NCBI RefSeq assembly: GCF_024055575.1
Contig: NZ_JAMXOE010000002.1
Coordinates: forward strand, 558,001 to 622,000
Reading direction: 5' to 3'
Source: Mucilaginibacter flavidus
Lineage (GTDB): Bacteria > Bacteroidota > Bacteroidia > Sphingobacteriales > Sphingobacteriaceae
Length of the DNA: 64,000 nucleotides
Numbering within the stretch: position 1 is the stretch's first letter; the number at the start of each line of letters is the position of its first letter. Under the pieces are notes generated by a model. That model made no database searches. It worked only from the letters and a program-made list of their open reading frames with translations, and had not been told where the DNA came from. Both the position numbers and the translations under genes were made by a program. This document shows, one piece after another, positions 17,212 to 26,578 of the stretch.

Positions 17212-18873
17212 TTATAATGAAACCCCTCTTTTCCATGGTATAAAATCGTCCTGCCCCAGCAAAACTGCCTTTGGTTGAATGTTTCCACTGGCCACTTCTA
17301 TCACAAAATCCAAAATGCGTTCGCCGGCCTGTGGTATTGTTTCCACGCCTTCTACTACGGTACCACAATTAATGTCAATAATATCCGGCATTCGTTTGTA
17401 AACGTTCGTGTTAGTGGAAATTTTAATAACCGGAGCCACGGGATTACCCGTGGGTGTACCCAAACCAGTAGTAAACAACACCACGTTTGCTCCCGAACCA
17501 ACTTCTGCCGTTGTACTTTCCACATCGCTCCCGGGCGTGCATAAAAGATTCAGTCCGCTTTTTGTAACCTTTTGCGGGTAATCAAGAACGTCAGTTACCG
17601 GCGAAGTACCACCCTTTTTAGCAGCCCCGGCCGATTTTATTCCGTCTGTAATTAAACCGTCTTTAATATTTCCCGGCGATGGATTGGCATGAAATCCCGA
17701 ACCATCTTCTACTGCACGGGCATTATACGTCCGCATCAACCCAATAAACTTTAATGCAGTATCATCATCAACACACCTGTCGCTCAACTCCTGTTCAACA
17801 CCGCATAATTCAGGAAATTCAGCCAGTATTACACTTCCACCCAACGAAACCAATATATCTGAAACATATCCTAAAGCCGGATTTGCAGAAATACCTGAAA
17901 AGCCGTCTGAACCGCCACATTCCATCCCGATACAAAGTTTTGATAAAGGCGCGGGTTGGCGCTCCAGTTTGTTGGCTTCCATTAGGCCAGCAAATGTTTC
18001 TTTTAATGCAGCCTGCAACAATTTACTTTCTGTACCTATTTTTTGTTGTTCGAGAACGGTCAGCGGCTTATTAAAAGCCGGATCTCTTTTCCTGATCTCG
18101 CTAACAAGAATGTCGGCCTGAGCGTGCTGGCAACCTAAACTTAATATGGTTGCACCGGCTACGTTTGGATGGGTAACATAGCCTGCAATTAACCCGCATA
18201 ATGCATCCGAGTCTGTCCGGGTACCGCCGCAACCCATATCATGACTCAAGAACTTAATTCCGTCAATATTCTTAAATACCTTTTTTGACGCTGCCTCTTC
18301 GATTCCCGATTGAAGATCTACCTGGAGGATTTCCTCCACCGATTTTCCGGCATGGTATAAATTAATAAGGTTCTCAACTTCGGTCTCATAACTTTTAGCT
18401 TTTTTAAACCCAAGCTTTCCTGTTAAGGCCTCCTTCAGTACCTCTATATTGCGGTTCTCACAAAAAACCAGGGGCACAACAATCCAGTAATTGGCAGTAC
18501 CAACAGAACCGTCGTTGCGGTGATACCCCATAAATATTTTATCAGAAAAGTTTGATACATCGGGTTTGCGCCATTCGGTTTTGCGTTCCCCTAATTTGAA
18601 GTCTTCCGTTGCATGATGTACGTTAGTAACGGTAATTGCACTCCCCATCTCTATGTTTTCTGTTGCTTTACCTACTAATACTCCGTACATAAATATCTCA
18701 TGCCCGGCATTAACAGTCGCCAGAGTAAACTTGTGTTTTGAAGTTACATCTGTTTTTAAGCTAAATGAATGACCGCGAAATTGAATAGGGGTTCCCCGGG
18801 GCATATCCTGTAACGCTACCAATACGTTGTCGCGGTGATGAATTTGTAAAAATTTATTTATAGAATCAGCCAT
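17212..18873 (-). CDS. UxaA/altronate dehydratase-family enzyme, proposed L-fuconate dehydratase
   Basis: This 553-residue protein has an N-terminal SAF domain (about 1-90) and a UxaA body with MGCGGTRTDSD, LSLGCQHAQ, GMECGGSDGFSGI and a C-terminal GSDVEST/INCGTVVEG region whose Cys residues suit an Fe-S or metal site. The family dehydrates sugar acids such as altronate and galactarate. In this operon the missing step is L-fuconate to 2-keto-3-deoxy-L-fuconate, usually done by an enolase-family enzyme elsewhere. I use the ATG at 18873 (MADSINKF); a longer frame to 19044 runs into the upstream permease gene and has no family resemblance. Confidence 0.8.
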   Translation of the reverse strand: MADSINKFLQIHHRDNVLVALQDMPRGTPIQFRGHSFSLKTDVTSKHKFTLATVNAGHEIFMYGVLVGKATENIEMGSAITVTNVHHATEDFKLGERKTEWRKPDVSNFSDKIFMGYHRNDGSVGTANYWIVVPLVFCENRNIEVLKEALTGKLGFKKAKSYETEVENLINLYHAGKSVEEILQVDLQSGIEEAASKKVFKNIDGIKFLSHDMGCGGTRTDSDALCGLIAGYVTHPNVAGATILSLGCQHAQADILVSEIRKRDPAFNKPLTVLEQQKIGTESKLLQAALKETFAGLMEANKLERQPAPLSKLCIGMECGGSDGFSGISANPALGYVSDILVSLGGSVILAEFPELCGVEQELSDRCVDDDTALKFIGLMRTYNARAVEDGSGFHANPSPGNIKDGLITDGIKSAGAAKKGGTSPVTDVLDYPQKVTKSGLNLLCTPGSDVESTTAEVGSGANVVLFTTGLGTPTGNPVAPVIKISTNTNVYKRMPDIIDINCGTVVEGVETIPQAGERILDFVIEVASGNIQPKAVLLGQDDFIPWKRGVSL

Positions 18874-18944
18874 TGGGAATATTTTAGTATTTATAGTCTT
18901 TGGTATTAATGTCGCCGGATTGATCCCGGGCCTAACCTGTAGTA

Positions 18945-20204
18945 TTATAAATGTATTATTTTGTGCCCCTTTAACCCAAAATACAACACGACAACAAAAC
19001 AAATACAGGGTATCACATAAGCATTTTGAATACTGCCTGTCCAATCAGATATTAAACCCATCAACAGCGGGGCAACACCACCGCCAATAATTGACATAAC
19101 CAAAAATGAAGATGCAATTTTTGTTTCTTTTCCAAGGCCTTTTATTCCTAATGCAAAAATTGTGGGATACATTATGGACATAAAAAATGGAACTGTCAGA
19201 ATTGAGTATAATGCAACATCCCCTTTGGTATTTAGTGCCCCAAGAATCAGTAAAATATTCATCGCCGCATAAAAACTTAGTAAACGGGCAGGGTTAATGT
19301 ATTTCATCAAAAAAGTGCCGACAAATCGCCCAACCATAAATCCAACCATTGCTATTGAACCCCACATAAACGCCGCATTTTTCTCACTTGTGCCGGCAAC
19401 GTATTTGGCGTAGCGAATGAAAAAGCTACCTACACCCACCTGCGCGCCAACGTAAAAAAACTGGGCTAAAACGGCCATAGATAAATGCCGGTGTTTTAAT
19501 ACCTTAATAGAAAAGTCTGTGCCGGGCGTATGTGTATCTACTGCACTATCATCCTCTTTCACTTCGGGAATATGGGTAAACAGAAATAATATTATTAAAA
19601 CAATTACGCCACCTGCAATTATTAAGTAAGGAATTTTAACAGTATTTGCTTCTGACTGGAGGTAGGAAGCCAGCCCGGTGGCCGACATTTTTTTTAGTTC
19701 TCCGGGCGTATGCTCAATACCCGAAAGGATAACCTGACCACCAATGATCGGTGCTATGAAGGACCCAACCCCGTTGAACGACTGCGCAAAATTTAGCCTC
19801 CTTGCTGATGTATCTTTATCGCCCAGACCGGCAATATATGGATTGGCGATGGCCTCTAAAAATGTGGCCCCGCTTGCTATTACAAAAAGTGCTACCAGAA
19901 AAAAGGTGTAGTTGCGTTCGCTTGCCGCCGGGACAAATAAAATGGCGCCAATTGCATAAAGTATCAACCCAAGTATGATTCCGCGCTTATAACCATATTT
20001 ATGCATGAACAACCCGGCAGGAATTGCGATTACAAAGTACGCAAGGTATACCGACGCGTCAATAAAGGAGGATTGGGTATCGCTTAACTGGCATGCCTTT
20101 TTCAAATGGGGAATAAGAATTGGATTAATATTATGTAAAAACGCCCACAGGAAAAAAAGGGAAATAACCAGGATTAAAGGGAATAAATATTTGTTTTTGG
20201 GCAT
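18945..20204 (-). CDS. fucP: FucP-type L-fucose:proton symporter (MFS)
   Basis: This 419-residue protein has about 12 membrane segments and the FucP-subfamily signatures: an N-terminal FFLWAFLHNINPILIPHLK, the DASVYLAYFVIAIPAGL helix, LEAIANPYIAGLG, and RRLNFAQSFNGVGSFIAP. It should import L-fucose (or a related deoxyhexose) across the inner membrane. It is the first gene of the minus-strand fucose operon, 71 bp ahead of the UxaA-type gene. No separate rhamnose permease is in the window, so it might also serve that sugar. Confidence 0.85.
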   Translation of the reverse strand: MPKNKYLFPLILVISLFFLWAFLHNINPILIPHLKKACQLSDTQSSFIDASVYLAYFVIAIPAGLFMHKYGYKRGIILGLILYAIGAILFVPAASERNYTFFLVALFVIASGATFLEAIANPYIAGLGDKDTSARRLNFAQSFNGVGSFIAPIIGGQVILSGIEHTPGELKKMSATGLASYLQSEANTVKIPYLIIAGGVIVLIILFLFTHIPEVKEDDSAVDTHTPGTDFSIKVLKHRHLSMAVLAQFFYVGAQVGVGSFFIRYAKYVAGTSEKNAAFMWGSIAMVGFMVGRFVGTFLMKYINPARLLSFYAAMNILLILGALNTKGDVALYSILTVPFFMSIMYPTIFALGIKGLGKETKIASSFLVMSIIGGGVAPLLMGLISDWTGSIQNAYVIPCICFVVVLYFGLKGHKIIHL

Positions 20205-20462
20205 ATATCTGGGTTTATGTTGGTCGCCCCGACATTTAAATTTTCATCTAATGCCTGGTAAATTAAAAAAGTGTTATTTGGTAAATAATGAGCTGTTCAA
20301 ATATTGGGTAGGACAAAAAAAGTTTATTTTTAGCGCTCTTAGTTTTGTTTTATTATCTAACTATTCAGTAAAATTGGCATAACTCCACAATTAAATCACC
20401 ACGGAATTGCTAAAACTGCGTGTTAATTTATTGTTTGAACCGATATCACGCGAATCGCAGCC
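20205..20462. promoter_or_regulatory. Leader/promoter region of the fucose operon
   Basis: This gap before fucP must hold the operon promoter. The only regular feature I see is a direct repeat TGGTAAAT at 20256-20263 and 20279-20286, 23 bp start to start, which would suit a regulator binding two half-sites two helical turns apart. Neither CAAACGTTTG nor the GntR-site repeat occurs here. Confidence 0.35.
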
Positions 20463-20488
20463 AAAAAAGCACCCGGTTAAGGGTGCTT
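20463..20488 (-). terminator. Rho-independent terminator of the first lut operon
   Basis: On the minus strand a stem AAGCACCC/GGGTGCTT with a 6-nt loop runs straight into a run of six T (complement of 20463-20468). It lies about 90 bp behind the lutC stop and before fucP, so the lut genes and the fucose operon are separate transcripts. Confidence 0.8.
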
Positions 20489-20579
20489 CAGTCAATCAAC
20501 TAATCAACTTAATCATGATCTCACTATGATTAATTTTGTCTTAATAATTTAATGATATAAATCCTCATTATTCGCCTCA

Positions 20580-21167
20580 TTACATCATTAAAAAAACTGT
20601 CATGCTTTTTGGGCCATGAGCCCCTAAAACAAGTGACTGTTCAATATCAGCCGTTTTAGAAGGGCCCGCAATAAATGTCCCGTAGCCATAATCATCAGCG
20701 TTTATCACCTCATAGGCGGCATGCATATTAGAAACTATATCACCGGCGTTGAGCACAACAGCCAAATGCTGGCAGATAAATGGCAAGACCCGATCGCTTA
20801 ATCCCTTCTCAGTAACCCAAACAGCACCGTTTTCGGCTACCGCTAACCGGGTATCAATTACTGCGTAATCGACATCGCTAAGGGCGTGTGGCGAAGTTGA
20901 AGATTGGTGCATCAATTCGGCCACATTGCTAAGGGCAGGAATGTTAGTTACGGTGCGTGGCCCCTGATTAAAGTTTTGAAAGATATAATTTTGTATTTCT
21001 ATCATGGTTTCAACCGGGATAACAGTACCGCCGATACCGGTTAAAACATTAATAAATGTTTCCGATGAATAAATGCACTCTGCATCTAGAAATTCAAACT
21101 CCGGAAATGGAGCGGTTCGTGGTTGATTTTCAGCAACTACGGTTAATATTTTATTCCTGCTGCTCAT
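20580..21167 (-). CDS. lutC: LutC-type LUD-domain protein (copy 1)
   Basis: This 195-residue protein is the small LUD-domain subunit of the LutABC complex that oxidises L-lactate to pyruvate. The family features AVWVTEKGLSDRVLPFICQHL and FIAGPSKTADIEQSLVLGAHGP are present. Its start overlaps the lutB stop by 4 bp, indicating translational coupling. It is closely similar, by eye, to the second copy at 24614-25204. Confidence 0.92.
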   Translation of the reverse strand: MSSRNKILTVVAENQPRTAPFPEFEFLDAECIYSSETFINVLTGIGGTVIPVETMIEIQNYIFQNFNQGPRTVTNIPALSNVAELMHQSSTSPHALSDVDYAVIDTRLAVAENGAVWVTEKGLSDRVLPFICQHLAVVLNAGDIVSNMHAAYEVINADDYGYGTFIAGPSKTADIEQSLVLGAHGPKSMTVFLMM

Positions 21168-22555
21168 ATATCTTTAGGTTTATTATTTCTGTTCTTTTTA
21201 TACCATTCTCCGAATGAGTTTTCCGGGACTACGGGCAACTCACGCTGTTTGTACCACGGGTTAAATTGATTGTTAACAGCAAAGGGAGCCCGCTTCATCA
21301 TTAGCCTGCCGAGCTTGCCGGCAACTTTATATGATACAGGCGAAGAAAGCACTCTTGTCATCGCACCCATTGCTGCTTTTTTGGGTACGGGGGCATGCCC
21401 GCTTTTCACAATTACCTGGCGCCATTTGTATAATTGGTCGTGTATATCAATTTTAACCGGGCACACATTTGTGCAGGATCCACATAACGTTGAAGCAAAC
21501 GGAAGATCTGCGTGTTTCTTCATATCAAGGTTTGGGGCCAGTATGGACCCGATAGGTCCGGCTATGGCATTGTTATAGCTATGCCCGCCGCTGCGCCTGT
21601 AAACCGGGCATGTATTCATACATGCACCACAACGTATGCATTTTAATGAATTGCGAAAATCTTCCCGGCCAAGTTGTTTGCTGCGTCCATTATCAACAAT
21701 AACAATATGTGTACTGGCGCCGGGGCGCGGTGTCTTAAAATGACTGGAATAGGTTGTAACCGGCTGGCCGGTAGCACTCCGGGCGAGTACCCTTAAAAAC
21801 ACCCCCAGGTGCTTTCTTTTGGGTATAATTTTTTCAATACCCATACTTGCAATATGTATATCGGCCAGATGTGCACCCATATCAGCATTCCCTTCATTTG
21901 TGCAAACCACAAATTCGCCGGTCTCCGCTACTGCAAAATTGACACCTGTAAGAGCAGCTTTTCTTGTTAAAAAGGTTTCCCGCAAGTGTCGCCTCGCGGT
22001 TTCGGTTAAAAAAACAGGATCAGCATTACCTGCCGGTGTACCCAGGTGCTGATGAAACAATTCACCAATTTCTTCCTTTTTTTTGTGGATACAGGGCAAT
22101 ACAATATGGCTGGGATGTTCATTGGCCAGTTGAACGATAAACTCGCCCAGGTCTGTGTCAATCACGTCAACCCCGTTAAGATTAAGATACTCGTTTAAAT
22201 TACACTCTTCCGTGAGCATCGATTTACTTTTCACGATCTTTTTTACGCCATTTGACTGCAATAATTCAAGGACTATTTCATTGTGCTCCTTGGCATCAAT
22301 TGCCCAGTGAACGTGAACCCCATTTGCCTGAGCATTAGCCTCAAATTGCTTCAAATAACCGGAAAGATTGGCCAGCACATTATTTTTTATTTGCGACCCA
22401 GCCTCTCTTAATTCCTCCCATCCGGGTATTTTTTTAACAGCATTATCTCTTTTTTGCCTTACCCACCACAATGTTTCATCATGCCAGTCAACCCTCGGAG
22501 CATCTTTGTTAAATTCATTAGCTAAAGCCGCGTGATCCTTATCAGTAGTTTTCAT
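21164..22555 (-). CDS. lutB: LutB-type iron-sulfur LUD protein (copy 1)
   Basis: This 463-residue protein joins an N-terminal LUD domain with a C-terminal ferredoxin-like region. Two [4Fe-4S] motifs are visible: CIRCGACMNTCPVYRR and CGSCTNVCPVKID. It is the electron-transfer core of the LutABC L-lactate oxidase system, acting in the cytosol with quinone as the likely acceptor. The gene lies between lutA (20 bp) and lutC (overlapping). Confidence 0.93.
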   Translation of the reverse strand: MKTTDKDHAALANEFNKDAPRVDWHDETLWWVRQKRDNAVKKIPGWEELREAGSQIKNNVLANLSGYLKQFEANAQANGVHVHWAIDAKEHNEIVLELLQSNGVKKIVKSKSMLTEECNLNEYLNLNGVDVIDTDLGEFIVQLANEHPSHIVLPCIHKKKEEIGELFHQHLGTPAGNADPVFLTETARRHLRETFLTRKAALTGVNFAVAETGEFVVCTNEGNADMGAHLADIHIASMGIEKIIPKRKHLGVFLRVLARSATGQPVTTYSSHFKTPRPGASTHIVIVDNGRSKQLGREDFRNSLKCIRCGACMNTCPVYRRSGGHSYNNAIAGPIGSILAPNLDMKKHADLPFASTLCGSCTNVCPVKIDIHDQLYKWRQVIVKSGHAPVPKKAAMGAMTRVLSSPVSYKVAGKLGRLMMKRAPFAVNNQFNPWYKQRELPVVPENSFGEWYKKNRNNKPKDI

Positions 22556-22575
22556 TAATTTTTTCTAACAATTGC

Positions 22576-23319
22576 TTAAACGGTGCATTCTCCATTCAAA
22601 ATCTCGGCAATATGAATCACTTTAAGCGGACTGCCTTGTCTGCGCAAAATCCCCTCCATATGCATTAAACAGGAAAGATCGGCTGCGGTGATGTACTCAA
22701 CCCCATTCCTAATATGGTCTGCAACCCTATCCTTACCCATTTTTACTGAAACAGCTTCCTCGGCTACACAAAAAGTCCCGCCGAAGCCACAGCATTCATC
22801 AGCCCTGTCAAGCGGCATTATTTCAAGGCCGGCAATCATATCGAGCAAATAGCGGGGCTTCGAAAATGAAGGGGCAACTAATTCTGTCATTTGTGAAAGT
22901 TGCAGCCCCCGCTGTCCATGGCAACTTTGGTGTATACCAACTTTATGCGGAAAGCTCCCTTTCAGGTTTGTTATTTTTAGCACATCTGTCAAAAACTCCA
23001 CTAATTCATAAACCTTGTTTCTAATTGCGGCAGCTTTTGCTTCATTTTTATCGGATTGCAAATGATGTTTTATATGCAGAACACAACTCCCGGAAGGACA
23101 AACTATGTAATCAAAAGCAGAAAAATTCTCTATAAACAACTCATTGCAACCGCCGGTGAGGTGTTCAAAGCCGGAATTGGCCATGGGCTGACCGCAGCAG
23201 GTTTGCCTTGATGGATATTGTACGTCGACACCTAATTTCTCCAGCAACTCTAAGGTTGCAATAGCTGCACCCGGATAAAACTGATCAACATAACAAGGCA
23301 CAAACAAACCAACTTTCAT
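22576..23319 (-). CDS. lutA: LutA-type CCG-domain subunit (copy 1)
   Basis: This 247-residue protein has two cysteine-rich CCG domains (RQTCCGQPMANSG near residue 40, DECCGFGGTF near 180) like the LutA/GlpC group. It is the first gene of the first lut operon. The promoter must lie in 23320-23664, which it shares with the divergent AraC gene. The spacing to lutB is 20 bp. Confidence 0.92.
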   Translation of the reverse strand: MKVGLFVPCYVDQFYPGAAIATLELLEKLGVDVQYPSRQTCCGQPMANSGFEHLTGGCNELFIENFSAFDYIVCPSGSCVLHIKHHLQSDKNEAKAAAIRNKVYELVEFLTDVLKITNLKGSFPHKVGIHQSCHGQRGLQLSQMTELVAPSFSKPRYLLDMIAGLEIMPLDRADECCGFGGTFCVAEEAVSVKMGKDRVADHIRNGVEYITAADLSCLMHMEGILRRQGSPLKVIHIAEILNGECTV

Positions 23320-23664
23320 ATCATTTTCCTTTAATAATCATTCAGCGCTATCGTTTTTTAATTGGATCACTAAAAAAGCCATTATTCTTAAAAGGTAATT
23401 GTGTTTAATAAGCACAGTATTAACTAATTTTATCTGTTTTGGGTAGGTCAATTGGCCGTTTAAACCGCGCCTTTACGCTTATCATAACGCACCATCGTAA
23501 AGCGCCCCATTAAACTCTTGAAGGTTTTTCTGCTAGTGATCATCTACAGTAATTTCTTTAATTATCAAATCATTAAGCGTAATTGGCATTATTGGCTTTT
23601 CAGAGTCGATTCTGTTGTAAATTATGCTGAATGCGATTATATTCGTTTTACCGATTAATTTGCC
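23320..23664. promoter_or_regulatory. Divergent promoter region between lutA copy 1 and the AraC gene
   Basis: This 345-bp AT-rich gap serves two divergent genes. It contains an inverted repeat CTTTACG (23471-23477) and CGTAAAG (23496-23502) extended on both outer sides by GC-rich letters, a possible operator. No clear protein gene is present. Confidence 0.4.
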
Positions 23665-24546
23665 ATGAAGCCCCAACTGCTTAGAGTCACTAATGATATT
23701 GTCCATTCGTTTAGCGTGAGGCGCGATACAGTTCCTTGCATTAATAATCACTGGCACTACCACCCGGAGGTCGAGTTAATTTATTTTAAAAAGGGCAATG
23801 GGACTCAATTCATCGGTGATAGTATTAAGCGTTTTCAGTCGGGCGACGTGGTGCTGGTTGGCTCGTATTTACCACATTACTGGAGATTTGACGATGCCTA
23901 TTTTAATAATGGCGTTAAAACCTGCGCAGACGTAAAAGTCGTACACTTCAACGAACTTTTTTGGGGGGATAGTTTTCTAAATTTACCCGAAAACAGGGTA
24001 ATAAAAACAACCCTGGAATGTGCAAAAAGAGGAATTCAGATTAAAGGGAAGGCGAAACAACACATAGCTGATTTGTTCAACACCCATTTAAATACGGAAG
24101 GGCCCGGCAAAATCATCTTCTTAATGGAAGCTTTAATGGCAGCGAGCCGATGCAAAGATGACCAGTTATCATCCATCGCATTTCATCACAATGTCGACGA
24201 TTTGGATAAAGACCGGATCAGCGCCATTTACGACTATTCATTAGCTCACTTTAAAAATGCCATAACACTCGAAGAGATTGCTGAAGTGGCAAATATCAGC
24301 CCAAGTTCATTTTGCCGGTTCTTTAAAGCAAAAACACGAAAAACCTATACACAGTTTATAAATGAGATCCGGATAGGCAACGCCTGTAAACTGCTTATCG
24401 AAAATAAAATTAACGTTAAGCAAATTTGTTATGAAAGCGGCTTTAACAATTTCGCGAGCTTTCATAAGTTTTTCAAGCTAATTAACGGAAAAAGCCCTTT
24501 AAATTATCAAAAGGAGGTTTTAGCAGAAAACGGGCATGTAAACTAA
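23665..24546 (+). CDS. AraC-family transcriptional regulator, probable deoxyhexose regulator
   Basis: This 293-residue protein has an N-terminal cupin sensor (HWHYHPEVELIYFKKGNGTQF) and a C-terminal double helix-turn-helix (ITLEEIAEVANISPSSFCRFFK and VKQICYESGFNNFASFHKFFK). It stands between the two lut clusters, divergent from the first and convergent with the second, which ends the rhamnose operon. AraC proteins commonly control rhamnose genes, so L-rhamnose or L-lactate is a reasonable effector guess; the sequence does not prove it. Confidence 0.85.
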   Translation: MKPQLLRVTNDIVHSFSVRRDTVPCINNHWHYHPEVELIYFKKGNGTQFIGDSIKRFQSGDVVLVGSYLPHYWRFDDAYFNNGVKTCADVKVVHFNELFWGDSFLNLPENRVIKTTLECAKRGIQIKGKAKQHIADLFNTHLNTEGPGKIIFLMEALMAASRCKDDQLSSIAFHHNVDDLDKDRISAIYDYSLAHFKNAITLEEIAEVANISPSSFCRFFKAKTRKTYTQFINEIRIGNACKLLIENKINVKQICYESGFNNFASFHKFFKLINGKSPLNYQKEVLAENGHVN

Positions 24547-24613
24547 GGTAAGTTTAATAGCGACTTTTGTTTTAGGCAAACATTTTCGCAATAATTTAAC
24601 AAATTCGGACTGC

Positions 24614-25204
24614 TTAAATATCCCTCAAAAAAACCGTCATACTACGTGATCCATGCGCACCCAGCACCAGTGACTGCTCAATGTCTGCAGTTTTAGACGG
24701 GCCGGCAATAAATGTTGCAAATCCGTATTTTTCATCCCCTATTTTTTCATAGGCATGGTGCATGGTTGGTACGATGTTACTTTTGTCCAGGATTACAACC
24801 AGGTGTTGGCAAATAAATGGGGTTACCCTTTGACCTAGTCGATTTTCGTTCAGCCAAATTGCCCCATTTTCGGCAATGCCCATATCAGCATGCAAAACTG
24901 CCAGTTCAATATTGTTCAGTGTGTGCGGTAAATCTTTAATATCTGTCAGTGCTGCCCGCATGCCAAGTGGTTCGGATAGCAAGTTTACTACCCTTTGGCC
25001 AGCGGCGGTGTTCATTTCAATATATGCAGTTACTTCGTCGAGCCTGGCTATGTTTATCACCTTTCCGCCTATTGCCGTAAGTACCTCTGTAAATTTTTCG
25101 ACCACATTTATGTCGCCGCCTTTTAAAATATCAAGATCGGGCAAGAGCGATAAGCGCGGTTGATTAGCTGCAACCGCCGAAAGTATTTTGTCCCTGCTGC
25201 TCAT
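24614..25204 (-). CDS. lutC: LutC-type LUD-domain protein (copy 2)
   Basis: This 196-residue LUD protein ends the rhamnose-lut operon. It shares the AIWLNENRLGQRVTPFICQHL and FIAGPSKTADIEQSLVLGAHG segments with copy 1 but is clearly diverged in its N-terminal third, so the duplication is not recent. It overlaps lutB by 4 bp. Confidence 0.92.
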   Translation of the reverse strand: MSSRDKILSAVAANQPRLSLLPDLDILKGGDINVVEKFTEVLTAIGGKVINIARLDEVTAYIEMNTAAGQRVVNLLSEPLGMRAALTDIKDLPHTLNNIELAVLHADMGIAENGAIWLNENRLGQRVTPFICQHLVVILDKSNIVPTMHHAYEKIGDEKYGFATFIAGPSKTADIEQSLVLGAHGSRSMTVFLRDI

Positions 25205-26577
25205 TTCTTACGATTTTCATTATACCATTCGCCAAATGACTGTTCCGGTGGCTCCGGCATGTCGCGTTGCTTAAACCAGGGGTTAAACTTGTTGTTAACC
25301 GCAAAGGGGGCGTGTTTTAAAACCCAGCGTCCAACCTTGCCTCCCGTATGGTAGGCTGCTGGCGACGACAGCGTGAAAGCCATCAATTTCATCGATGCCT
25401 TTTTGGCCGTTGTGGTATAGCCTTTTTGCACGATAACCTGCCTCCATTTATACAATTGCTGATGAATATCTATTTTAACCGGGCAAACATTAGAGCAGGA
25501 TCCACAAAGGGTTGAAGCAAATGGCAGGTCGGCGTATTTCTCCATATCCAGGTTAGGCGCTAAAATAGCCCCGATAGGGCCGGCTATGGCTGTATGATAA
25601 CTATGTCCGCCGCTTCGGCGGTAAACCGGGCAGGTGTTCATACAGGCCCCGCAGCGGATACATTTCAGCGAGTTCCTGAAGTCCTCCCGACCAAGCTGGA
25701 TGCTCCGGCCATTGTCTACAATAATAATGTGTAGTTGCTGCCCCTCACGTGGCTTAACAAAATGGCTCGAGTAAGTGGTAATAGGCTGCCCTGTTGCGCT
25801 GCGGGCCAGCAGGCGTAAAAAAACGCCAAGATGTTTCCGTTCCGGTATGATCTTTTCAATGCCCATACTGGCAATATGTATATCGGCCAGGTGAGCGCCC
25901 ATATCGGCATTTCCTTCGTTGGTGCATACCACAAATTCGCCTGTTTCGGCAACAGCAAAGTTTACACCTGTAAGGGCAGCTTTGCGGGTTAAAAACACCT
26001 CGCGCAGGTGGTGCCGGGCTGCTTCGGTTAAAAGCTGCGGATCAGCATTACCGGCTGGTGTGCCCAAATGGATATGAAAAAGGTCGCCTATTTCTTCTTT
26101 CTTTTTGTGGATGCAGGGCAACACAATATGGCTTGGTGGCTCTTTGGCCAGTTGCACAATTCGTTCGCCGAGGTCGGAGTCTATTACATCAATGCCCTGC
26201 TGCTCCAGGTATTCGTTCAAATGGCACTCTTCAGTAAGCATCGATTTGCTTTTTACCATTTTCCGGATACCGTTTTTCAGCAGTAGCTCCAGGACTATTT
26301 CGTTATGCTCCTTTGCATCGGCTGCCCAGTGAACTATAATTCCGTTGGCTTGTGCGTTTGTCTCAAACTGCTGCAGGTATTCGCTAAGGTTGGATAGTAC
26401 GTTGTCTTTTATCTGTGATGCAGCCTCGCGCAAAGCTTCCCATCCGGGCAGGCCATGAGCCATTTTATCGCGCTTTTGCCGTACCCACCAAAGCGTTTCA
26501 TCGTGCCAGTCGACCCGGTTTTCATCTTTGTTAAAAATGGCTGCTAATTCAGCATGATCTTTTACTCCGCTCTCCAT
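25201..26577 (-). CDS. lutB: LutB-type iron-sulfur LUD protein (copy 2)
   Basis: This 458-residue protein is nearly collinear with the copy at 21164-22555 and has the same two cluster motifs, CIRCGACMNTCPVYRR and CGSCSNVCPVKID. It should form a LutABC complex with its own neighbours. Long stretches around the Fe-S region are identical in the two copies while the ends differ. Confidence 0.93.
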   Translation of the reverse strand: MESGVKDHAELAAIFNKDENRVDWHDETLWWVRQKRDKMAHGLPGWEALREAASQIKDNVLSNLSEYLQQFETNAQANGIIVHWAADAKEHNEIVLELLLKNGIRKMVKSKSMLTEECHLNEYLEQQGIDVIDSDLGERIVQLAKEPPSHIVLPCIHKKKEEIGDLFHIHLGTPAGNADPQLLTEAARHHLREVFLTRKAALTGVNFAVAETGEFVVCTNEGNADMGAHLADIHIASMGIEKIIPERKHLGVFLRLLARSATGQPITTYSSHFVKPREGQQLHIIIVDNGRSIQLGREDFRNSLKCIRCGACMNTCPVYRRSGGHSYHTAIAGPIGAILAPNLDMEKYADLPFASTLCGSCSNVCPVKIDIHQQLYKWRQVIVQKGYTTTAKKASMKLMAFTLSSPAAYHTGGKVGRWVLKHAPFAVNNKFNPWFKQRDMPEPPEQSFGEWYNENRKK

Positions 26578-26578
26578 C

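Noticed and set aside
18874..19044. A longer start for the UxaA-type dehydratase
   Set aside because: The extra 57 residues overlap the 3' end of fucP, contain Cys- and Phe-rich sequence unlike the family, and precede a good ATG at 18873.
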